The position numbers and the translations under genes are program-made. Positions 10,912 through 20,789 of a stretch of 64,000 nt of DNA are shown here, piece by piece (positions within the stretch are counted from its first letter, which is position 1; the number at the start of each line of letters is the position of its first letter). The notes under the pieces were generated by a model. The model did no database searches, was not told the DNA's origin, and saw only the letters and a list, made by a program, of their open reading frames with translations. Source of the DNA: an uncultured Bacteroidota bacterium (GTDB lineage: Bacteria; Bacteroidota; Bacteroidia; Chitinophagales; Chitinophagaceae). The stretch lies in assembly GCA_903819975.1 (NCBI GenBank), contig CAIJFI010000006.1, positions 1 through 64,000 of the forward strand, written 5' to 3'.

Positions 10912-12810
10912 CTAGTAATGCCATCTTACAAAGGCCTCGATTGCCGCATATTTGGTTAATCCCAAGCGTGCATATAAATCGGCTGTATTTGCGTTTCTTA
11001 TCTCGGCTCTTTGCCAAAACTCTCTAGCATCCGTTCCTTGGAATGGCACGCTGTCCTTTTGAGACTGATGTATAAAGATACCGAAACGCTTTTTCATAAC
11101 TTGGTCTGGACTCATTGGTACTGCCATTTCAATTTCAGAAATATCCCATTCCTGCCATGCACCTTTATACAACCATACCCAACAGTCTTTAACCCACTCA
11201 TCTCCAGCTGCTTTTAATCGACGCATGCTTTCAAAAATAACTTCTAAACATACTTTATGTGTACCATGTGGATCGGCTAAATCACCTGCGCAATATATTT
11301 GATGTGGCTTTACTTTTCTAAGTATTTCCATAGTGATTTCAACATCATCTTCACCCATAGGTTTTTTATCTATCGCACCCGTTTCGTAAAAAGGTAAATT
11401 TAAGAAGTGGTAATTTTCTTCGGCAATTCCTACATATCTACAAGTTGCTTTCGCTTCACACCTTCTTATTAATCCTTTGATAGCTCTAATTTCAGAGGTA
11501 TCTAATTCTCCTGCTTTTTTACTTCCTAAGAATGCGCTAGCTTCTGATAATATTTCATTACTCTTTTTATTATCAATTCCAAACATATCTTCAAAGCCTA
11601 CTGCAAAATCTAAAAATCTTGTAACAAATTCGTCAGTCACTGCAATGTTGCCACTTGTTTGATATCCAACATGCACATCGTGTCCTTGATCATGTAGGCG
11701 CATAAAAGTCCCACCCATGCTAATGATGTCATCATCAGGATGTGGAGAGAATATCATGACTCTTTTTTGGCTTGGGGTGCTACGTTCTGGATGCGCAGGA
11801 ATTACAGCATTTGGTTTTCCACCAGGCCATCCTGTGATAGAATCACGCAACATGTAAAACACTTGCAAGTTAATTTCATACACCGATTCTTTTAACACTA
11901 ACAAATCGGCCAAGCTATTTTCTTTGTAATCATCCGCAGTTAAACTCAACACCGTCTTATCTAATTTTAAAGCCAATTCAATTACTGCTTTCTTAATCAT
12001 TTGAGGTGTCCAGTCATTTGTGCCTGTTAACCATGGAGCTTTGTTACGCGTTAATTCAGCAGCAGCATATTCATCTACTATAAATGTGCAGTCGTCATGG
12101 TTTTGTAAAACACTTGCTGGCACTTGTTCTGTTACATCACCTTCTACTGCCTTAGCTACGATGTCTGCTTTGTTTCCCCAAGCAAGTAATACAATTTTCT
12201 TAGCTTTCATAATACTGCTAATACCCACTGTGATTGCTAGTCTTGGTACTTTATTCATATCATGCCACTCATATAAGTTGGCGATACGTGTTTGGTTATC
12301 CAAATGAATAACTCTTGTTTTGGAATGAAAGCTGGAACCTGGTTCGTTAAAACCAATATGTCCATTCTTGCCAATTCCTAAAACTTGTAAATCAATTCCT
12401 CCAATTTTTTCAATCGTTTGTTCATATGCCAAACAACTTTCTTTTAATTCATCTTTGTTCCATTCTGAATTAGGAAGATTTATATTTTTCGGATCTATAT
12501 CCACATGGTCAAATAAGTGTCTATGCATAAAGCTCCAATAACTTTGGTAGGCACTTCTTGGAATAGGATAGTATTCGTCTAAATTAATTGTTATTACATT
12601 TTTAAAACTTAATCCTTCTTCTTTATGTAAACGAACTAGTTCTTTATACAAAAGGATAGGAGTGGCTCCTGTTGCCATACCCAACACACAGGGTAAATTT
12701 TGAGCTTGTTTTTCTCTAATTAATTTTGCAATTTGAGCTGCAAGTGCATTAGAACCCTCGGTTGGATTCTTATAAATTTTTACGGGGACTTTTTCAAAAG
12801 ATTCTAGCAT
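10912..12810 (-). CDS. nagB: Glucosamine-6-phosphate deaminase fused to a PIG-L/LmbE deacetylase-like domain
   Basis: 632 residues from the ATG at 12810 (MLESFEKVPVKIY); the longer open frame upstream has no domain homology. Residues 1 to about 265 are NagB-like: MATGATPILLYKELV, INLDEYYP, and GIGKNGHIGFNEPGSSFHS of the sugar-phosphate isomerase/deaminase fold. After a linker, residues about 350-600 form a PIG-L domain with the metal-binding FSPHPDDDIISMGG motif (H357, D359, D360) and a later DPHGTHKV motif. The first domain should convert glucosamine 6-phosphate to fructose 6-phosphate and ammonia. The second family removes N-acetyl groups from sugars, so the fusion could couple deacetylation to deamination in amino-sugar use, which is inference. 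Similar fusions occur in other Bacteroidota. It lies downstream of pfkA-pyk but beyond a terminator. Confidence 0.88.
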   Translation of the reverse strand: MLESFEKVPVKIYKNPTEGSNALAAQIAKLIREKQAQNLPCVLGMATGATPILLYKELVRLHKEEGLSFKNVITINLDEYYPIPRSAYQSYWSFMHRHLFDHVDIDPKNINLPNSEWNKDELKESCLAYEQTIEKIGGIDLQVLGIGKNGHIGFNEPGSSFHSKTRVIHLDNQTRIANLYEWHDMNKVPRLAITVGISSIMKAKKIVLLAWGNKADIVAKAVEGDVTEQVPASVLQNHDDCTFIVDEYAAAELTRNKAPWLTGTNDWTPQMIKKAVIELALKLDKTVLSLTADDYKENSLADLLVLKESVYEINLQVFYMLRDSITGWPGGKPNAVIPAHPERSTPSQKRVMIFSPHPDDDIISMGGTFMRLHDQGHDVHVGYQTSGNIAVTDEFVTRFLDFAVGFEDMFGIDNKKSNEILSEASAFLGSKKAGELDTSEIRAIKGLIRRCEAKATCRYVGIAEENYHFLNLPFYETGAIDKKPMGEDDVEITMEILRKVKPHQIYCAGDLADPHGTHKVCLEVIFESMRRLKAAGDEWVKDCWVWLYKGAWQEWDISEIEMAVPMSPDQVMKKRFGIFIHQSQKDSVPFQGTDAREFWQRAEIRNANTADLYARLGLTKYAAIEAFVRWHY

Positions 12811-12844
12811 AGCAATTAGTGTAAAATGTACATAATAAAAATAC

Positions 12845-12875
12845 AAAAAAAACGCCCCATTTAATTGGAGCGTTT
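12845..12875 (-). terminator. Terminator after pyk
   Basis: On the minus strand an AAACGCTCC / GGGGCGTTT stem (one mismatch) is followed by a run of T. It lies 8 bases beyond the pyk stop and separates pyk from the NagB fusion. Confidence 0.8.
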
Positions 12876-12882
12876 CTAGTAT

Positions 12883-14334
12883 TTAGTCTACTTTATTAAT
12901 TTTAATCATGTTGGTTGGTAAGTGCATCTTAACTGGTGTACTTCCTGTATTCACAACAATATCATCTTTCTTAACAAAATTATTATCTTTTAAGATTTGA
13001 ATTTGATCAGTAATGATTTTATCCAAACTTTCTTCTTGTGCATAGTAAAATGCTTTCACGCCCCAACTTAAACTCAATTGGTTCACCAAACTCTTTTCTT
13101 TTGTAAAGATAAATAATGGAGATTTTGGACGGAAGCTACTTAACATAAATGCAGTGTAACCACTTTGTGTCATACCCACTAAACCTTGTGCATCTGCATC
13201 TTCGGCTAACTTACATGCATTGTAACACAAAGCATCACTAACAAAAGAAGGTGAATGTGGTTGTGGTTTTAAATCTTCTGAACGGTTGTAGTTGTAACCA
13301 TATTGCTCCACTTCAGAAATAATTTTACGCATTGTTTCAATTACCAATACTGGGAATTGACCTGTTGCAGTTTCGCCACTTAACATTACCGCATCAGCTC
13401 CTTCAATTACCGCATTGGCAACGTCTGTGATTTCTGAACGGTTTGGCTTAACTCTATCAATCATAGATTCCATCATTTGTGTTGCCACAATTACTGGTTT
13501 CGCTCTATGTAAACATTTTTTAATAATTTCTTTTTGGATCAAAGGAATTTTTTCTACTGGTAATTCAACTCCTAAGTCACCTCTTGCTACCATGATACCA
13601 TCACTTGCGTTAATAATATCTCTTAAGTTAACAATTGCTTCAGGCATTTCAATTTTTGCAATAATCTTTGACTTGCTATTGTTTTTATTTAAGATTTCTC
13701 TTAACATTTCAATATCTGCAACTCTTTTTACAAAGCTTAATGCAACCCAGTCTAATTCTTCTTTAATAATAAAATCTGCATCTAAAAGATCTTTCTCAGT
13801 CAATGCTGGTAATGAAATTTTAGTATCTGGTAAGTTCAATCCTTTTTTAGAAGAGATAATACCACCTAAGCTTACTGTAACTTTTACATCACCATTAGCC
13901 TCTACACTTTTCACTTTCACTTCAATCTTTCCATCATCAATCATAATAGTATTACCTACAACAACATCACCTGCTAGGTTAGGGTAGGAAACATATATTT
14001 TTTCCATAGTACCAATACACTTGTCATTTGACAATGTAAGTACGTCGCCTACTTTAACTTCTAATCGGTTGTTCTCAATTTCACCTACACGTAATTTAGG
14101 CCCTTGTAAATCTCCTAATATTGCAACTGTAAGACCTAATTCTTTATTAATACCACGGATATTATCAATGATTTTTTTCTTGTCCTCATGGCTTCCATGA
14201 GAAAAGTTTAATCGAAATACATTCACACCAGCAATCACTAATGCTTTTAATTGATCGTAAGTTTCACAAGCTGGACCTACAGTAGCTACAATCTTAGTTT
14301 TATGATGTACCTGTTTTAAATTTTCTTGACTCAT
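12883..14334 (-). CDS. pyk: Pyruvate kinase
   Basis: 483 residues, usual length. The enzyme transfers phosphate from phosphoenolpyruvate to ADP at the end of glycolysis. Visible family features: the N-terminal KIVATVGPACE and RLNFSHG motifs; the active-site segment IIAKIEMPEA with K227 and the metal ligand E229; and the MVARGDLGVELP motif (about 249-259) that binds metal and phosphate. A separate C-terminal regulatory domain begins after about residue 345. It lies 43 bases downstream of pfkA on the same strand and is followed by a terminator, so the two key glycolytic control enzymes probably form one transcription unit. Confidence 0.97.
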   Translation of the reverse strand: MSQENLKQVHHKTKIVATVGPACETYDQLKALVIAGVNVFRLNFSHGSHEDKKKIIDNIRGINKELGLTVAILGDLQGPKLRVGEIENNRLEVKVGDVLTLSNDKCIGTMEKIYVSYPNLAGDVVVGNTIMIDDGKIEVKVKSVEANGDVKVTVSLGGIISSKKGLNLPDTKISLPALTEKDLLDADFIIKEELDWVALSFVKRVADIEMLREILNKNNSKSKIIAKIEMPEAIVNLRDIINASDGIMVARGDLGVELPVEKIPLIQKEIIKKCLHRAKPVIVATQMMESMIDRVKPNRSEITDVANAVIEGADAVMLSGETATGQFPVLVIETMRKIISEVEQYGYNYNRSEDLKPQPHSPSFVSDALCYNACKLAEDADAQGLVGMTQSGYTAFMLSSFRPKSPLFIFTKEKSLVNQLSLSWGVKAFYYAQEESLDKIITDQIQILKDNNFVKKDDIVVNTGSTPVKMHLPTNMIKINKVD

Positions 14335-14377
14335 TGTTATTATTGGGGTTATTTTTCTAATACTGTTTTTGCTAAAA

Positions 14378-15364
14378 TTAGCTAGCTAAGATTTTTACAA
14401 TCTTTAACCATTCTTCTGAAATTTTTTGTTTTGCTTTTACTGCATTGTCTAATGGAGTGTATTTCATTTTATTATCTTCAATACCAACCATCACATTGTG
14501 TGTGCCATTTAATAAACACTCTACCGCATGGTAGCCCATTCTGCTTGCAATTAATCGATCCAAACAACTTGGCGCTCCACCTCTTTGTATATGACCTAAA
14601 ATACAAACACGAATATCTGCATTTGGTAATCTTTGTTTTAAGAAATCACCAACTTGATTCCCGCCGCCAAATTCATCACCTTCTGCAACTACTATTAAGT
14701 TTACTAATTTCTTTCTTTTTTCTTTCTCTGTTAATGCAGAAACCAATGCTTCCATATCTGTTTTAGATTCTGGAATCAAAATGTTTTCAGCTCCTGTTGC
14801 AATACCACTATGTAAAGCAATATACCCAGCATCACGACCCATCACTTCTACCACAAATAAACGGTCATGTGCATCGGCAGTATCTCTAATTTTATCAATA
14901 GCTTCTACTGCAGTGTTTACAGCTGTATCAAATCCAATTGTAAAGTCACTACCTGCAATATCTTTATCAATCGTTCCCGGTAAACCAATACAAGGAATAT
15001 CAAATTCGTTACTAAACTTTTGGGCACCTTTAAAACTACCATCACCACCTATGACAACGATCCCGTTAATGCCTCTTTTTTTAAGATTCTCGTATGCTTT
15101 TTGACGTCCTTCGGGTGTGAAGAAGTCTTTGCTTCTAGCTGTCTTTAATATAGTACCACCTCTTTGTATAATATTGGCAACCGATTTTGAGTCCATCTCA
15201 AAGATATCATCATCAATCATTCCATTATAACCTCTTGTAACTCCAAAAACCTCTAGCCCATGATAAACTCCCGTTCTAACAACCGCTCTAATGGCAGCAT
15301 TCATGCCTGGGGCGTCTCCACCAGAAGTTAAAACTGCAATTTTATTTACTTTTTTAGCTGACAT
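14378..15364 (-). CDS. pfkA: ATP-dependent 6-phosphofructokinase
   Basis: 328 residues. It phosphorylates fructose 6-phosphate to fructose 1,6-bisphosphate in the cytoplasm. Motifs: TSGGDAPGMNAAIRAVVR at the N-terminus; GGDGS (106-110), whose Gly before Ser is typical of ATP-using rather than pyrophosphate-using enzymes; and PGTIDKD (129-135) with catalytic D133 in place of the E. coli PGTIDND. EVMGRDAGYIAL follows. Upstream lies a 228-base divergent region shared with the S9 peptidase gene; I see no clear -33/-7 pair in it for this strand. Downstream is pyk. Confidence 0.97.
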   Translation of the reverse strand: MSAKKVNKIAVLTSGGDAPGMNAAIRAVVRTGVYHGLEVFGVTRGYNGMIDDDIFEMDSKSVANIIQRGGTILKTARSKDFFTPEGRQKAYENLKKRGINGIVVIGGDGSFKGAQKFSNEFDIPCIGLPGTIDKDIAGSDFTIGFDTAVNTAVEAIDKIRDTADAHDRLFVVEVMGRDAGYIALHSGIATGAENILIPESKTDMEALVSALTEKEKRKKLVNLIVVAEGDEFGGGNQVGDFLKQRLPNADIRVCILGHIQRGGAPSCLDRLIASRMGYHAVECLLNGTHNVMVGIEDNKMKYTPLDNAVKAKQKISEEWLKIVKILAS

Positions 15365-15592
15365 AATTTATTCAATTGTACTTTAATGTATTGATTTACA
15401 ATCGTAAACCAACTGACTATCGCCTAAACGGAGCCCCAAATTTAAACATTTGATACCAATAATCCACGATATCGTTATTTATGTGGGTATTTTTCTCTTC
15501 ATTTCCAATCAAATGTTAGTTTTTATGTCTGCGTTCATCCAATTTTCATATTTTCAATTCCTTTTATCTTTAAATTCATTTAAATATTCAAT

Positions 15593-18007
15593 ATGCAAAA
15601 AATAGCTAAATCGTTTTTGGTAGTATTATTTTTATACTGCTTTCAATTTAATCTAATTGCTCAGGATAACACTGGGTATCAATTACCACCTAAGGTTATT
15701 GCAGATTTATTACTTGCTCCTCCTACGCCAAGCGTTAGTGTTAATTCAACTGCTAAATATATGTTGGTGATGGAAAGAAATTCTTATCCAACTGTGGAAG
15801 AACTTGGTCAACCCGAATTAAAAATTGCTGGGCTTAGAATTAATCCCTTAAATGCTTCTTTAACACGTCAAACTTATATTAACCATTTGGTGCTAAAACA
15901 GATTGGTTCTGATAAAAGTTTAGTCATTAAAGGCTTACCATCTAATTTATCTGCATTAAGCCCCGTTTGGAATCACTCAGAAAATAAAATTGCATTTTTT
16001 AATATCTTATCAAATAGAGTTGATGTTTATGTAATTGATATTTCAAGTTTAACTTGTAAAAAAGTAAACACTGCTGCTGCAAATATTGTTTTAGGCAATA
16101 CACTTGCTTGGGTAGATGATGCAAATTTATTGTATAAAGTTAATGTGAACGATCCTGCAAAAGTGGCTAAAAAGCCTATTACGCCTAAAGGGCCAACAAT
16201 TCAAGAGAACCTTGGCAAAGTAGCGCCTAGCGTAACTTATCAGGATTTAATTAAATCGCCATTTGATGAATATTTATTTGAATATTTTACAACTGTTCAG
16301 TTGGTTAAAAATAATAATGGTGTTGAAACTAAAATTGGCAAACCAAGTATTTTATCCAGTATTGCGCTTTCACCAGATAAGCAATATTTTTTAACGCGCA
16401 CTTTAAATAAACCTTTTTCTTATTTAGTTCCGGCTTATGGTTTTGCTACAACTGTTTCAATTACTGATACTAAAGGAAACTTAGTACATACTTTGGCTTC
16501 TTTACCTTCGGCAGAAAACACCCCTTCGGGTTATGACAATGTGCAAAATGTTGCACGTGGTTTTGATTGGAGAAATGACGCACCAGCTACCATTGTATAT
16601 GCAATGCCTTTGGATAGTGGTTTGATGAAAAAGAAAGTTCCTTTTCATGATGCTGTATACGCTTTAGATGCTCCTTTTAAAGGAGATGCAAAGGAATTAT
16701 TTAAGACAGAAACTAGATATGGAAGAACTACTTGGGGCAATGATCAAATTGCTTTAGTATCTGAACAATTAAGATCTAAGCAACAATATAAAGTGAGTAT
16801 TTATAATTCAAGTAAAGGATCTATCACAAAATTGTATGAAGGTAATAGTACCGATTTATACAATAACCCTGGAACACCAGTTACAGAAAAAAATAAATAC
16901 GGTGAAGAAGTAATTGCTTTATTAAAAGACGGTCAAACTATTTTATTTAACAACACTACAGGTGCCTCTGATAAGGGTGATTTACCTTATTTAGCTAAGT
17001 TTAATTTACAAACAAAACAAAAGCAAATCATTTGGCGTTGTGCCGAAGATTGTTTTGAATATGTTGCAGATGTATTAGACGTTAATAATTTAAAAGTGGT
17101 TACGCGTCGTGAGACCGAAAAAGAAGTGCCTAATTATTTTATTAAATCTGGAGATGGTTTAAGTAAGTCTAATACCATTACTCATTTCATTAATCCTTAT
17201 GCTGGCATGGAAGGGGTGACCAAAGAAAAAATTAAATACAAGCGTAAGGATGGCATTGATTTAACCGGTGATTTATATTTACCTAAAGGATATAATAAAG
17301 TAAAAGACGGGCCATTGCCTACCTTAATTTGGGCTTATCCTAGAGAGTTTACGAATGCAGCTGATGCTAGTCAAATTAGAGGGAACCAACACAAGTTTAC
17401 AATGCTTTCATGGGGTTCACCAGTGTTTTATGTAACACAGGGGTATGCTATTTTAGACAATGCTGAAATGCCAATTGTAGCAACTGCTCCAGATAAAAAA
17501 CCTAATGATGATTTTGTGAATCAACTAGGTTTAAATGCTTCGGCTGCAATTGACAAATTAGTGGAAATGGGAGTGGGAGATAGAAACAGAATGGCAGTTG
17601 GTGGACATAGTTATGGAGCCTTTATGACTGCAAATTTATTAGCACATACTAATTTATTCAAAACAGGTATTGCTCGAAGTGGTGCTTATAATAGAACACT
17701 TACTCCATTTGGATTCCAAAATGAAGAACGTACTTTTTGGCAAGCTCCTCAGTTGTATTTAGAAATGAGCCCATTTGCTTTTGCTGATAAAATTAAAGCA
17801 CCTTTATTAATGACACATGGTGAGGCCGATGACAACACAGGTACCTTCCCAATTAACAGTGAGCGTTTATACGCTGCTATTAAAGGTCATGGTGGTACCG
17901 TTCGTTTTGTATACCTGCCTTATGAAGCACATGGTTATAAAGGGAAAGAAAATTTATTACACCTTTTATACGAGCAAGGTCGTTGGTTAGATAAGTATTT
18001 GAGATAA
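15593..18007 (+). CDS. Secreted S9 family (S9D, glutamyl endopeptidase-like) serine peptidase
   Basis: 804 residues with a signal peptide (about 1-24, ending LIAQ). An N-terminal beta-propeller region (about 40-500) precedes an alpha/beta-hydrolase domain. The catalytic triad can be placed: S673 in GGHSYGAFMTANLLAH, an Asp in HGEADDNTGTFP (D746 or D747) and H780 in YEAHGY. The GGHSYGAF and GEADDNTGTFP wording is that of subfamily S9D, which includes plant chloroplast glutamyl endopeptidase, rather than the dipeptidyl-peptidase IV group. It probably degrades peptides in the periplasm. The stop codon lies inside the first copy of a direct repeat, and a terminator follows about 55 bases on. Confidence 0.9.
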   Translation: MQKIAKSFLVVLFLYCFQFNLIAQDNTGYQLPPKVIADLLLAPPTPSVSVNSTAKYMLVMERNSYPTVEELGQPELKIAGLRINPLNASLTRQTYINHLVLKQIGSDKSLVIKGLPSNLSALSPVWNHSENKIAFFNILSNRVDVYVIDISSLTCKKVNTAAANIVLGNTLAWVDDANLLYKVNVNDPAKVAKKPITPKGPTIQENLGKVAPSVTYQDLIKSPFDEYLFEYFTTVQLVKNNNGVETKIGKPSILSSIALSPDKQYFLTRTLNKPFSYLVPAYGFATTVSITDTKGNLVHTLASLPSAENTPSGYDNVQNVARGFDWRNDAPATIVYAMPLDSGLMKKKVPFHDAVYALDAPFKGDAKELFKTETRYGRTTWGNDQIALVSEQLRSKQQYKVSIYNSSKGSITKLYEGNSTDLYNNPGTPVTEKNKYGEEVIALLKDGQTILFNNTTGASDKGDLPYLAKFNLQTKQKQIIWRCAEDCFEYVADVLDVNNLKVVTRRETEKEVPNYFIKSGDGLSKSNTITHFINPYAGMEGVTKEKIKYKRKDGIDLTGDLYLPKGYNKVKDGPLPTLIWAYPREFTNAADASQIRGNQHKFTMLSWGSPVFYVTQGYAILDNAEMPIVATAPDKKPNDDFVNQLGLNASAAIDKLVEMGVGDRNRMAVGGHSYGAFMTANLLAHTNLFKTGIARSGAYNRTLTPFGFQNEERTFWQAPQLYLEMSPFAFADKIKAPLLMTHGEADDNTGTFPINSERLYAAIKGHGGTVRFVYLPYEAHGYKGKENLLHLLYEQGRWLDKYLR

Positions 18008-18166
18008 ATAAAATTTATATCTCAAATACTTCTTGATCTTTGGATTTTACTACTTATTCCTAAAAGGGGGTTCATCTTTGCAGATGACCCCCTTTTGTAT
18101 ATTACTGAGATAAATAAAATTTATATCTCAAATACTTCTTATTATTTCGATTTTACTACTTAAACC
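18001..18166. repeat. 60 bp direct repeats flanking a terminator hairpin
   Basis: The segment starting GAGATAAATAAAATTTATAT is present at 18001-18034 and 18107-18140 without a mismatch. The similarity continues with a few changes to 18060 and 18166 (offset 106 bp). Each copy has its own small inverted repeat (GAGAT..ATCTC). The first copy holds the stop codon of the S9 gene; the second ends just before the stop codon of the convergent ABC-F gene. Confidence 0.85.
18062..18096. terminator. Bidirectional terminator between S9 peptidase and ABC-F genes
   Basis: AAAAGGGGGTTCATCT pairs with AGATGACCCCCTTTT (one bulge) around a 4-base loop, with T runs on both strands. It serves the two convergent genes. 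Confidence 0.85.
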
Positions 18167-18170
18167 TTAA

Positions 18171-20135
18171 CTACTTGCTCTCAAGTAATACTAAATCATT
18201 GAATGCAATTTCATATTCCTTATTCATAGAACGAATTAAGGCGTTCTTATCATGATATGCTTTTTCGATAGTTTGAAATTTAGCAACGTCTGAATAAATA
18301 GCAGGATCAGCCATTTGTAATTCAATCTCTACCTTTTCTTTATTTAAGGTTTCAATATTATGCTCTAATTGAGAAAGTGCTTTTTGAAGTTTCTGAATTT
18401 GCTTTTGTAATTCCTTGTCAATTGGACCATTTGGACCCGATTTTACCTCTGGTGCTAAAACTGGTTCTGGTTTTGGTTGTTTTTTCTCAGCAGGAGCAGT
18501 TTTAGATGCTTCTGGATTAGCTGCTTTTTGCTTAGCCATTCTTTCTTTCCACTCTAACCATTCTGCATAATTGCCTTTAAATTCTACAATTTTTTCGTCT
18601 ACTATTTCCCAAATCTTATTAGCTGTTTTTGAAATAAAATATCTGTCGTGACTTACTAAAATAATACTACCATCGTATTTAGTTAATGCGTCTGCTAATA
18701 ATTCTACTGTTACCATATCCAAGTGGTTTGTAGGTTCATCCAGCATCAAAAAGTTGGCTTTACTAATAATAGTTTTAGTTAATGCAACCCTTGCTTTTTC
18801 ACCTCCACTTAATACCTTAATTCTTTTGTCAACTTCATCACCTCCAAATAAGAAACAACCTAATAGTGCACGTAATTCTAAATCGGTTTTCTTTGTACCA
18901 CATTCTTGAACTTCTTGTAATATGGTATTGTTTAAATTCAATGATTCTAATTGATGCTGCGCATAAAAGCTTTCGTCTACGTTATGTCCCCAAACTCTTT
19001 CTCCCTCATATTCTTCCATGCCTGCTACAATTCTTAAAAGGGTAGACTTCCCTTTACCGTTTGCTCCAATTAATGCGATTTTATCACCACGTTCAATTTC
19101 GGCAAAAGCATTTTCTAAAATCACTTGCTTAGGGTAGGATTTACTCACACCTTTTAAATCTACTAATACTTTACCTGGTGTTTTATCTACCGCAAAGTTG
19201 ATTCTGATATTAGGTCTTTCAATTTGAACGTCTTCAATCACATCTAACTTATCCAAACGCTTTTGAATACTTTGTGCAGCAGCTGCTTTTGAAGCTTTTG
19301 CTTTAAATCGCTCAATAAACTTTTCTTGCTGACGAATATAATCCTGTTGGTTTTCAAATGCACGTTGTTGAATTTCTACTCTTTGTACTTTTTCAACTTC
19401 ATAGTATTCATAGTCACCTGTGTAGAAGTTTAATTGTTGTTGGTATACTTCAACAATTTTATTCACCATTTTATTTAAGAAAAATTTATCGTGACTCACA
19501 ATTACCACACTTCCTTTATAATGCAATAAGTACTTCTCTAGCCATTCAATACTTGGTAAGTCCAAGTGGTTGGTAGGCTCATCCAGTAATAATACATCTG
19601 GTGCTTGCAAAATCATTTTTGCTAATAAAACACGCATTCTCCATCCACCACTAAATTCTTTATACGGACGTGCTAAATCGGCAGTAGTAAATCCTAAGCC
19701 ATGTAATACCTCTTCCGCTTTGTGTTGGATATTGTAGCCATCTAATACATCTATCTCATGTAAAGCATCGGTGTATTTAATTAAGATATCGTTGTCTTCT
19801 GGGTTGGCTTCTAATTCTATACCCAATTGTTCAATTTCTTTTTCTAATTCACGTACTCTTTCAAATGCCCCTAGCGCAACTTCAGTTATTGTTTCACTAG
19901 TATCAAAACTTAATAAATCCTGATGCAAATAACCAATGGTTGTATCTCGGCCTTTTTCCACAGTACCCTTACTTGGGGTATATTGACCTACCAATAATTT
20001 TAATAATGTTGACTTTCCAGTCCCATTATATCCAATTAAACCAATACGTTCGCCTGGTTGTATATGCCATGTGGCATCACTAACAATTGCTCTTGCACCA
20101 AATTCAAACGTTACATTTTGTAAACCTATCAGCAT
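18171..20135 (-). CDS. ABC-F family ATPase (duplicated ATP-binding cassette, no membrane segments)
   Basis: 654 residues with two ABC domains and no transmembrane helices, as in the ABC-F translation factors (Uup/EttA/YdiF types). First cassette: Walker A GYNGTGKST (35-43), signature FSGGWRMR, Walker B LLLDEPTNHLDLPS. Second: GANGKGKST, LSGGEKAR, MLDEPTNHLDMVT. A charged linker joins the cassettes, and a C-terminal coiled coil (about 540-654) follows a Lys/Pro/Ala-rich hinge. Such proteins act on the ribosome E site to regulate or rescue translation; some confer antibiotic resistance, but sequence alone does not show that here. Monocistronic, convergent with the S9 gene. Confidence 0.93.
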   Translation of the reverse strand: MLIGLQNVTFEFGARAIVSDATWHIQPGERIGLIGYNGTGKSTLLKLLVGQYTPSKGTVEKGRDTTIGYLHQDLLSFDTSETITEVALGAFERVRELEKEIEQLGIELEANPEDNDILIKYTDALHEIDVLDGYNIQHKAEEVLHGLGFTTADLARPYKEFSGGWRMRVLLAKMILQAPDVLLLDEPTNHLDLPSIEWLEKYLLHYKGSVVIVSHDKFFLNKMVNKIVEVYQQQLNFYTGDYEYYEVEKVQRVEIQQRAFENQQDYIRQQEKFIERFKAKASKAAAAQSIQKRLDKLDVIEDVQIERPNIRINFAVDKTPGKVLVDLKGVSKSYPKQVILENAFAEIERGDKIALIGANGKGKSTLLRIVAGMEEYEGERVWGHNVDESFYAQHQLESLNLNNTILQEVQECGTKKTDLELRALLGCFLFGGDEVDKRIKVLSGGEKARVALTKTIISKANFLMLDEPTNHLDMVTVELLADALTKYDGSIILVSHDRYFISKTANKIWEIVDEKIVEFKGNYAEWLEWKERMAKQKAANPEASKTAPAEKKQPKPEPVLAPEVKSGPNGPIDKELQKQIQKLQKALSQLEHNIETLNKEKVEIELQMADPAIYSDVAKFQTIEKAYHDKNALIRSMNKEYEIAFNDLVLLESK

Positions 20136-20209
20136 ATTTTTTCAATTCAGAGCGCAAAGTTAGCCTTTGATCGGGCTAAATATGCATAAATTTGATAAAA
20201 ATCCTATGG

Positions 20210-20785
20210 ATGTATAAATATTTACTCATTGTGGTATTGATTAGTGCCCTTGCTTGCAATCAACCTATGACAAAAGATACGGTGGTTAGTTCTTGGACTT
20301 TCAATGCCCAAAACCATAGTGCCAGCTTGGATCATATCAGCCAACCACTTGTATTTCAATACCAGGAACTGTATAAAGGAATTATAAGTAAGGATACCAA
20401 TTATATAAACTTGGTGGTTAGAAATACCATTCAGCTAACTGACTCATTGGGTAATCTTAAATTGGCATTAGATTCCAATTTGCAGAAAATATGGATTGAT
20501 GGGCTGTATAATATAAATGCTGAATTCCAAGGATTACTAGCAGCTAATATTTATGAAAATCCAACTGAGTTTTATATGTCGTATAACATGTGTAACATTC
20601 AATTGTTAAATATGTTGGGACAAATAGGGTATAAGGAACGTAGTATTTACATATTTAATACAAACTTTTCTAAGTCCGAAGATGGATTTTATTGGTGGGG
20701 ACTTCAGAAAAATTCAAAAGATCCGTTTAAGCCAGAACAACACGAACAAGTTGCTGCGATTCAAATTTTACAAGAAACAAAGTAA
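20210..20785 (+). CDS. Putative small lipoprotein of unknown function
   Basis: 191 residues from the ATG at 20210, preferred over an upstream in-frame TTG at 20192. The N-terminus MYKYLLIVVLISALACNQ is a signal peptide ending in a cysteine with a weak lipobox (ALAC). The rest is mostly helical-looking, with no family I recognise. The gene starts about 75 bases from the divergent ABC-F gene and converges with the next gene with 4 bases between. It is probably anchored in a membrane facing the periplasm. Confidence 0.6.
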   Translation: MYKYLLIVVLISALACNQPMTKDTVVSSWTFNAQNHSASLDHISQPLVFQYQELYKGIISKDTNYINLVVRNTIQLTDSLGNLKLALDSNLQKIWIDGLYNINAEFQGLLAANIYENPTEFYMSYNMCNIQLLNMLGQIGYKERSIYIFNTNFSKSEDGFYWWGLQKNSKDPFKPEQHEQVAAIQILQETK

Positions 20786-20789
20786 TAAG

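Noticed and set aside
12353..12440. Loss of an active-site Asp in the NagB domain (GKNGHIGFNEP versus GNDGHIAFNEP in E. coli)
   Set aside because: Asn at this position is, to my recollection, common in other bacterial NagB proteins, so it is not good evidence of inactivity.
13415..13987. 190-codon open frame opposite pyk
   Set aside because: It is a shadow of the conserved pyruvate kinase reading frame on the other strand.
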